DNA from: Podospora pseudocomata
Lineage: Eukaryota; Ascomycota; Sordariomycetes; Sordariales; Podosporaceae
DNA length: 64,000 bases
Assembly: GCF_035222375.1 (NCBI RefSeq)
Contig: NC_085888.1
Location: forward strand, 3,348,001 to 3,412,000
Direction: 5' to 3'
Shown here: one piece after another, positions 56,979-64,000 of the stretch
Layout of the letters: every line of letters starts with the position of its first letter
Position numbering within the stretch: the stretch's first letter is position 1
Program-made: the position numbers and the translations under genes
The notes under the pieces: generated by a model
What the model saw: only the letters and a program-made list of their open reading frames with translations
Database searches by the model: none
What the model was told of the DNA's origin: nothing

Positions 56979-56980
56979 TA
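56926..56980 (-). repeat. Right terminal inverted repeat of the Fot/pogo element (with TA)
   Basis: Reverse complement of the left end at 55842-55896 apart from one base. Confidence 0.92.
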
Positions 56981-58647
56981 TTATCTAATTATCCAAATAT
57001 CCAACAGGCTTGGATATTTTGAAAGTTTGGGACATCTGTTTTCATATTCACTCGATATCCCTTATTGATCCACCGGCCCGTAATTGGCCGTAACCTGCAG
57101 CTACTAACAACCCCATGGGCTGCAGTAGGTGTTTTGTGGCTAGGAGATCGGGTCAACGTGCGGCGCTGTCGTGAACAAAGATCTGCACCCGCAAGGCGAG
57201 ACCTCCAGTCAAAAATTAAAGTGCTTGCCTTCCAGCCTTCAGATGAGTTCAGGTGAGAAATCCCCGGTTTGTAGATGTGGTTTGACCTTGCTGCCCAGCA
57301 TCAGTGTCGTCATCGTACCTACTGGATGGAGCTGCTTTGTGACGGCACCACAGGTTATGTATGTTCTGGAACTGTGGTGATCAAGCACTGGCAGAAGAGA
57401 TGGTGATCGATGGCTAGGGAACAATGCGACAACTGGAGCTGGGGCTGCACTAGTAATTATATCTGGTGAATATTTGCCCCTTTTTACAGATCGGTTGGGG
57501 TGGCTTTGAGTTTGAGGTGCTGGCACCTGAGGAGTGAGCTGAGTTGTCAAACGGCCTCCCAGAAAATTCGGAATTCCAAGACACCAAGAAACCAAGGAAC
57601 AAAAGTGAGACTGCGATTCTAGCCCGATCGGGTCTCCCGGCGTCCCCTTTGCCCCGCACGGCCGTGGCTGGATCTGAGTGCCCAAGCCACATCTCGAATT
57701 CTTCGCAGCGGCAGATACCACCAAAACAAGAGTAGAAACGAGAAGTTCCGGTCAGAATGAGTCTTTCATAATTTCCTAGTCGTTTGATTCGAGAAACCAC
57801 GGTAGAAATAGACAGAAGTGCGGTACCTCGGCCTTATGTTGGTCAGCAGTTTCCCTTGCCAAGATGTGGCTGGTGTCCCCCAACGGGGTATCACACTAGG
57901 CGGAACTGGGCGTGGAGAGACAAGACAGTGGCACAGGGACAGGCCACAGGCCACAGCACAGGCACGCACGCTGCCGCAAAGCGGATGGGATGGTTCTTGC
58001 CTCTCCGCTGACTCCCGTCCCTGATCACGACGACCACGACTTTGCCTCACTATTCTACTGAGCGAGGGCAAGAACAAACCCCGACCGATATACAATCCCT
58101 CCTTTTTTCCGCTCTGTGCAGCAGGACGCCCCCCCTTTGTTTGCGAGAGACAGAGAGCATCGACGCCGATTTTTGCCTCTTGCTTGGGATCACGCCTTTG
58201 AGCAGCACCCACCAGCCTTGACCGCACCTCCATCCAATAGGTATAGCCCGCAGCGTCGCCGACCGCCATCCGATTTTCTCAATCTCCCGCCGACCGCCCC
58301 AACATCCCCGCCCCGCGACTCCAGCAAACAACCCTGGAACGGCAGCAACCCGAGTCTCGAGAGCCACATCATGATAGCCTACTTGTAGTGCTGTCACAAA
58401 TTAGGTTTCTGGTGGGGTGGGACGCGTTGGAAACACCAACGGTCGTGGCTGGTACGCGTTGGAAACCGCCAGCTTTCATCCCATTCACTCTCTCCAAATA
58501 TTCCTCTCACTTTACGAAGCCTGCCCCAAAGCTGCTCGGACTTGAAATACCCACACGCTCTTCCTTGAGCATATTGCATATCGCATACCTTATCTTGTCC
58601 CTCCCTCTCCTTCCCATCGCCCACGCCATCCCGCACACACAGCGACC
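56981..58647. promoter_or_regulatory. Upstream region of the FWD-1-like gene
   Basis: 1.67 kb from the transposon end to the FWD-1-like ATG, with no supported gene. A long leader and promoter are likely. It contains two ACGCGT boxes near 58.43 kb. Confidence 0.45.
58422..58466. promoter_or_regulatory. Pair of ACGCGT (MCB-like) boxes in a direct repeat
   Basis: ACGCGTTGGAAAC occurs at 58422-58434 and again at 58454-58466, 32 bases apart and about 190-230 bases before the FWD-1-like start codon. ACGCGT is the yeast MluI cell-cycle box bound by MBF. Function here is inference. Confidence 0.4.
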
Positions 58648-61600
58648 ATGAGCTCTCCAGCCGCCTCCAACGGCATGGATGTTCGACGACCTCGATCTAG
58701 CCATAAGGTGTCTATGACCTGGGAGGAGGATGAGGTCACTTCTCGCCGGAGGATGCAGTTTGCCGAGGAGTGCATCGAGACCAAGACTGTAACCACCACG
58801 ACCACGACCAAGAGGTCCTATCCGTCCCTGTTTGTTCGTGAGCCACGGAGCTTGCAGTCGCTCGACTCAAAAGAGTACCCCCTCGCCGCCAGACAAACCC
58901 CGCCTGAACTCCGAAAGTTGACGTTTGATGTTGACGACCACGATATCGAGGGTTGGGCTGAGGAGGACAGCATAAATACCCAGGTACGTGGTATTACCCC
59001 CTTGGCCACTCGGTTTCGCAATGCTAACAAGTTGGTGTGCAGGTGCGACGTTCACAAAGTATTGACTATGCCAACATCGTCAAATCTGAACCTGGCGTGG
59101 AGAGTCTCTTGGACATCTCCACTGTTCGCTCTCAGGATGTGACCGGGTCGAGCCCGCGCAGATCACGGAAATCGGCCGCCCACACAGCTTCACCCAGCAA
59201 CACACCAGCCGCCGGAAGAAGCTCACAGAGGGCTCACAAGCACGCCGGCCTCCCTAACGCCGCATCAGATAAACTTCGGCGCGCCGTAGCACATGGATCT
59301 CGTGCGAACAGGGGTCTTCGACACCCTTCCGCCTTTTTAGCCACCCCGGATACCAGCGAGCTTGCTGCCCTTGGCATGGACCGACCCTCGCGCCTGAGAG
59401 CCTTGAATACTGACAATATCGAGTCCGGCACCAGCCAGTCAACTTCCCTCTTCGATACCGGCAGTCCGGCTGGCAGTGAATCGCAAACCATTTTCAGCAA
59501 TGTGGCCACCCCGCCCATCACCGATGCCGATCTCGAACCCTACGAGGATGCCATCAACCCCTTTCAGTCAAGAGGAAATATCAACAACGTTGCGGTCCAA
59601 GATGCCAGCCTCCCAAGTCCACGTCTGTCCCCCACGTTGGCCGCCGCCCAGCCTCAAACAGACGTTCCCGATGAAGACGCAGCCCCTGATGCCGATGCCT
59701 CCTTTTCTTCCGAGGTAACTCGCACTGATCGGAGACGGTGGATCGATGATACCCAGATCACGGAAGGTGACTCGATGGCCATGTCACCCATGCAGTTCAG
59801 CTCTGGTGGACAATCACAGGTCATGGGCTCACAGGCTTCTCAGTTTGTCGACCCACGCACCCTAATTGAAGGCTTTGAGGTGCTCCCCAACGAATTCAAG
59901 ACGTGGATTATGTATCAGTTTTTGCGAAGATGCAGCCGGAAGACGCTACGTGTGGTAGCTGATGTGGTGAACCCGGCCCTTAAGTGCGACTTTCTCCGAC
60001 AACTACCCCTCGAGCTCAGCCTTCACATCCTCTCCTATCTCGATCACCGGGACCTTTGCCGTGTGGCCCAGGTATCCAAGCACTGGCGCCATATTGCCGA
60101 CAGCAACGAGACAGGGTGGAAGGAGCTTTTTGACCATGATGGATTCACCCTATCATCAGGAGAGTTGGACCGTGCCATTAAGCAAGGCTGGGGTTGGCAG
60201 GATCCTGTCGGGTATGATGGTTGTGAGCTTGATTTGAGCCATCAAAACAGACTGACATTAAGTGAAAACGAACTCGTCCGGTCGGTGGTCAAAACAGAAA
60301 AGCAGGAGACGCCTGTTCAAAAGTCAACCAGGACGTCCAAGCGGAAGCGTGGGCTGAATCATATCGGCGTTGATAGAGCCAAGCGGCGTGCTGGGGCCCA
60401 AGAGTTTAGGGATGATAGGACTTCCCCGGTTCCCAAGACGCACAAATCCGAGGGGCCCATCTCAGCTGCCAACGCCGCCGCTATTGCCGTCCCGGATCCT
60501 CAGATCGGTCTTCCCAGCTTGCGGCACCTCCATTTGTTCAAGTCGCTTTACCGGAGGCACTACATGATCAAAAACAGCTGGATGAACGGCAAGGTCAGGC
60601 CCGAGCATGTCGCCTTTGCTGCCCACCCACGCCACGTCATCACTTGCCTCCAATTTGACGAAGACAAGATCATCACTGGGAGCGACGACACCTTGATTCA
60701 CGTCTATGACACCAAGACGGGCGAACTCCGCACCAAGCTCGAAGGTCACGAAGGTGGTGTCTGGGCGCTGCAGTACGAGGGCAACACACTGGTGTCGGGC
60801 AGCACGGACCGATCGGTTCGTGTTTGGGACATCAAGAAGGGCATCTGCACTCAGACCTTCTACGGCCACACCAGTACTGTGCGCTGTTTGCAAATTTTGA
60901 TGCCTGCAGAGACGGGAGCGATGGAGAATGGAAAGCCGGTCATGATGCCCCAGAAGCCCTTGATAATCACAGGTTCCCGAGACAGCCAGCTGCGGATTTG
61001 GCGGTTGCCCGAGGCGGGCTCTCGCCGATACATTCAGACGGGCCCTCCGGCTAGTGACGATCAGTGCCCGTATTTTATTCGTATCCTCGGCGGGCACACT
61101 CACTCGGTCCGCGCCATCTCAGCTCATGCTGACACCTTGGTCTCTGGGAGTTACGACAGCACTGTCAGGGTCTGGAAAATCAGCACGGGAGAGCAACTGC
61201 ATGTCCTGCAGGGCCACAGTCAAAAAGTATACTCGGTAGTTCTCGATCACAAGCGCAACCGTTGCATTTCGGGCTCGATGGACTCCATGGTCAAGATCTG
61301 GGACCTTGCCACGGGGGCGTGCCTGCACACCTTGGAGGGCCACAGTTTGCTGGTGGGACTTCTCGACCTGCGGGATGACTGGTTGGTCTCGGCCGCAGCA
61401 GACAGCACTCTGAGAATCTGGGACCCCGAATCTGGCCGATGCAAGCGGACGCTCGTGGCACATACTGGAGCTATCACCTGCTTTCAACACGACGGCGCCA
61501 AGGTCATTTCGGGCAGTGAGAAGAATGTCAAGATGTGGTCTATTGATAATGGTGATTTGGTTCAAGATCTCTTGACAGATCTGAGCGGAGTGTGGCAGGT

Positions 61601-61832
61601 CAAGTTTGATGACCGGAGATGCGTGGCTGCTGTCCAGCGAGGAAATCTGACATATATCGAGGTGAGATTTCTCTTGTCCCCTGTCTATCATCGGTGCAAG
61701 ACAGCTGCTAACCAGACACAGATTCTCGACTTTGGTGCAGTCCGCGATGGCAGGCCGCCAGAAGAGCTCGGCAGACGTAAGCTCCTGAACGAAGGAGAGG
61801 TTCAACGCCTGCTTGCCGAAGAAGCTGCGTAG
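58648..61832 (+). CDS. fwd-1: FWD-1/Cdc4-like F-box and WD40 protein, SCF substrate receptor (1021 aa)
   Basis: Three exons: 58648-58983, 59043-61661 and 61722-61832. The second intron (60 bp; GTGAGA, GCTAAC, CACAG) is in frame without a stop and is easily read through. The N-terminal 400 residues are disordered and Ser/Pro-rich. The F-box (about 430-475) is LRQLPLELSLHILSYLDHRDLCRVAQVSKHW, split by no intron. WD40 repeats run from about residue 640: GSDDTLIHVYD, GSTDRSVRVWD, GSRDSQLRIWR, GSYDSTVRVWK, GSMDSMVKIWD, AAADSTLRIWD and GSEKNVKMW. That gives seven blades, so a closed propeller for phosphodegrons. Its length is close to Neurospora FWD-1, which directs turnover of the clock protein FRQ, and it is also the Cdc4/Fbw7 type. 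The gene symbol is by resemblance. Confidence 0.9.
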
Positions 61833-62823
61833 GAGTCGCCATCATCGGAGGAAGCATAAAGAGAACGAAGGGCGGAGAAGGCATCACAAATCTTAAGACC
61901 CGCCAATGGGTCTATTAATGACACGACACGACAAATATTTGAGGGGCAAAAGTTTCGCAACGGGACAGCAAACAAAGCATTTTCTTCTTCATGATACCGC
62001 CATCCGTCAGCCAGCCTTTTTTTTCTTTCCTATTTACAGCATCGTCAGCGTGGCAGCGGAAGCGGCAACAAACTGGGCAGGCGATATCAGAGTGTTTTTC
62101 TTCTTGTTCTCTTATCATCAGGGGTTAAAGTTGCTGTTTGGCTTTTTTCCCTTTTATCTGTCTCATTGGCGTTGTCTCTATCTTTTAAGTTTATTTGGGG
62201 AAGGAGGGAGCGATTTGGGAGTATTATAGTCTACCCCCTTGATGGGATGGGCGTCATTGGTCTGCAGTGTGGGAACAAATAACAAGGGCATTACTTTTTG
62301 AGTTTTTACAGTATCATTTTGCTTGTTGAAGGGGTGCGGGGGCTCTTAGCATCAGAACGGAGGGAAAGGGAGTGAGGAGGGGATGGGCCGGGGAACCAAA
62401 GGGGCAAAAAGAGGGAAGTCCTTGGTGGTGGGTGGTGAGAAGGTCATATTATTGCTGGGGCTGGTAGAGTAGTATAGCATGATTCCCTGTATTTACCGGT
62501 GGTTGTTTTTTGTGTTTTTGTGCGTCTCTTTGCAGAAATTTCCCGGCCCTGGAGGGCTGTGTTGGTAGTGTTTTAATGATACCTCATGACCTGAACAATG
62601 GTTGGTTTGTGAAGTTGACGGTTTTCTGTGAGGAAATATCACTGATAGTGAGACAGTCGATAATGAATAGGTACACAGGAAGGTAAACAGTATTCAGGTA
62701 GTGATACTTTTGAATTTTATCCATCACTTGTACATCATCCCCAAAACTCCGGAACCATTACATCAAGGAAAAACAACGACATGATAAAAATATATAATAA
62801 CACCAACTAGGACGGCCGGCAGC
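61833..62823. other. Intergenic, nothing recognised
   Basis: Convergent 3' flanks of the FWD-1-like and secreted-protein genes, T- and G-rich, with no other feature. Confidence 0.5.
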
Positions 62824-63738
62824 TTATCCGTTGATACTCGTCACGGTGCTGCTGATGGTTTGAAGAGAGGAAAGAGGGTATACCGTCCTCGTGACGGTGT
62901 TGTAGACTGTCACTCTTGTGGTGGAGAGGATGGTGGATGTGCCGGTGGTGCAGCCTGCTGATTGGATGTCCTCCTCCTTCTCGTCCTCGCTGTCACTGTC
63001 ACTGTCACTGTCGCTGTCACTGTCGCTGTCACTGTCGCTTTCATCTGACACCGGGAGTGTTGGCGGGGAAGATGGCAGGGTCGAGGTTGAGGTGTGGGTG
63101 CTGATGGAGGTCGAGGTTGATGGCTGGGGTGGGTTGTAGGGGGTGAAGATGAAGGTTTGGGGGATGGTGGTAGTTGAGGAGGAGGTGATTGGTTTAGAAG
63201 GACTGTAGGGAGTTAATGTGAGGGGGGGCAGGAGTTCCTCGGGTTCGGAAGTGGATGATGATGGTTGGGTGTTGGCGGTGACAGTTACAGTGACGTATTC
63301 CTGGGATGATGTTGACTCAATTGGGGGGGAAGATGTGGTTGTCGTCGGTTCAGGGGGGTATTGAGTCAGGGTGACTGTTGACGGGAGGCGGACCACACGC
63401 GGGGGCGGGTTTGGTGATGAGAATGTCACGGTCTGGACAAGGGGAGGCACTGAATAGATTATGGGTGGTTCAGCGACCAAGCTTGGTCGTGGGATAACTG
63501 TAACTGTCTGGAGGATGGTTTCCTCGGTGGGTGGTGTTGAGAGAATGACAGTCACTGTTTGGGCTGGCGGAGGGGCCAGAGTGACGGTGATGGTCTCTCC
63601 TGGGATGATAATAGTGATGGCTGATGTGGATGCTGGGCATGGGCAGCAAGCTGTGTCATGGTTTTGAAGATGAGGAATGGCTTGAACTGGGATTGCCAGC
63701 GCAACCAAAGTTGCAAGTAGTAGTTGTGAAAAAGACAT
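62824..63738 (-). CDS. Secreted Ser/Thr/Pro-rich (mucin-like) protein with SD repeat (304 aa)
   Basis: Single exon from the ATG at 63738, which begins a signal peptide (MSFSQLLLATLVALAIPVQA). The frame is open 27 codons further upstream, but that would bury the signal. After a CCPCP motif, about 200 residues are Thr/Val/Pro/Ser-rich with repeated TVTV and TLTPYSP or FTPYNPP units, likely O-glycosylated. Then comes an acidic SDSDSDSD stretch coded by a hexamer repeat (62989-63039), followed by a short tail with TTRVTVYNTVTRTVY. No GPI signal is clear and no catalytic domain is seen. Probably a wall or surface protein. The acidic block might bind calcium, which is only a guess. Confidence 0.75.
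   Translation of the reverse strand: MSFSQLLLATLVALAIPVQAIPHLQNHDTACCPCPASTSAITIIIPGETITVTLAPPPAQTVTVILSTPPTEETILQTVTVIPRPSLVAEPPIIYSVPPLVQTVTFSSPNPPPRVVRLPSTVTLTQYPPEPTTTTSSPPIESTSSQEYVTVTVTANTQPSSSTSEPEELLPPLTLTPYSPSKPITSSSTTTIPQTFIFTPYNPPQPSTSTSISTHTSTSTLPSSPPTLPVSDESDSDSDSDSDSDSDSDSEDEKEEDIQSAGCTTGTSTILSTTRVTVYNTVTRTVYPLSSLQTISSTVTSING
62989..63039 (-). repeat. Six-base repeat coding Ser-Asp
   Basis: Tandem TCACTG/TCGCTG units on the plus strand, read as SD repeats on the minus strand inside the secreted-protein gene. Confidence 0.8.
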
Positions 63739-64000
63739 TGTGTGGTAGGCACCTTGGTGAGAAGTGATTAGAAAACTGGAGGATGTTTCGATAGTTTGTC
63801 GAGAGACAGAAAACCTCATTTGAAGCCCATGGCCTCATCATATATCTAGAGCCGACATCACCGTGACGAAGTCGAGGACTCGAGGGCATACAAGACCAAA
63901 TTCGAAGGGATACAACATGTCGACGTATTGGCTATGTTCGCCCTCAGAGGGATTATTTTGAGTGTGGATTGAGACTCTGAAATTAGCAAAACTCGACTTT

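Overview
The window reads as nuclear DNA of a filamentous ascomycete, most likely a sordariomycete near Sordariales. Genes are dense and lie on both strands. Introns are 48-79 bp with GTRAGT-like donors and CTRAC-like branch sites. One tRNA is present. Fungus-specific families include a PIR cell-wall protein, an AA1-like secreted protein, a DUF1996 protein and an FWD-1-type F-box/WD40 protein. There are no operons, ribosome-binding sites, CRISPR arrays or rRNA genes. Exon limits were worked out by eye from splice signals, reading phase and family alignment from memory, and no search was run.

Layout. 0-6 kb: a tiny two-exon CxxC protein, an ankyrin protein, a tRNA-Asp with a 10-nt intron and a Nudix hydrolase. 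6.5-15 kb, all on the minus strand: a secreted DUF1996 protein, a nine-exon MFS permease with a 7-nt micro-exon, a secreted FAD oxidoreductase, and a GT4 glycosyltransferase gene with one in-frame TAG. 16-24 kb: a small conserved protein, a degenerate gene, an F-box/ankyrin protein, a WBP4-like splicing factor and a PIR/GPI cell-wall protein. 26-28 kb: a polyQ-tailed MARVEL membrane protein and a possible 62-residue protein.

29.5-44 kb is the most cluster-like part: NmrA-like reductase, SnoaL-like protein, DUF1772 (anthrone-oxygenase-like) membrane protein, cytochrome P450, FAD monooxygenase, AA1-like secreted protein, class I glutamine amidotransferase-like protein and a serine beta-lactamase-like hydrolase. 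The first five are typical tailoring functions of aromatic polyketide pathways, but no polyketide synthase or other backbone enzyme is present. The proposal that they act together is inference from family and adjacency.

44-48.5 kb is gene-poor. 48.5-64 kb is mostly housekeeping: GDP-mannose pyrophosphorylase-like protein, a dynamin-family GTPase, a MAPEG protein, an internally deleted Fot/pogo DNA transposon with about 53-bp terminal inverted repeats, an FWD-1/Cdc4-like ubiquitin-ligase subunit with two ACGCGT boxes upstream, and a secreted Ser/Thr/Pro-rich protein with an acidic SD repeat.
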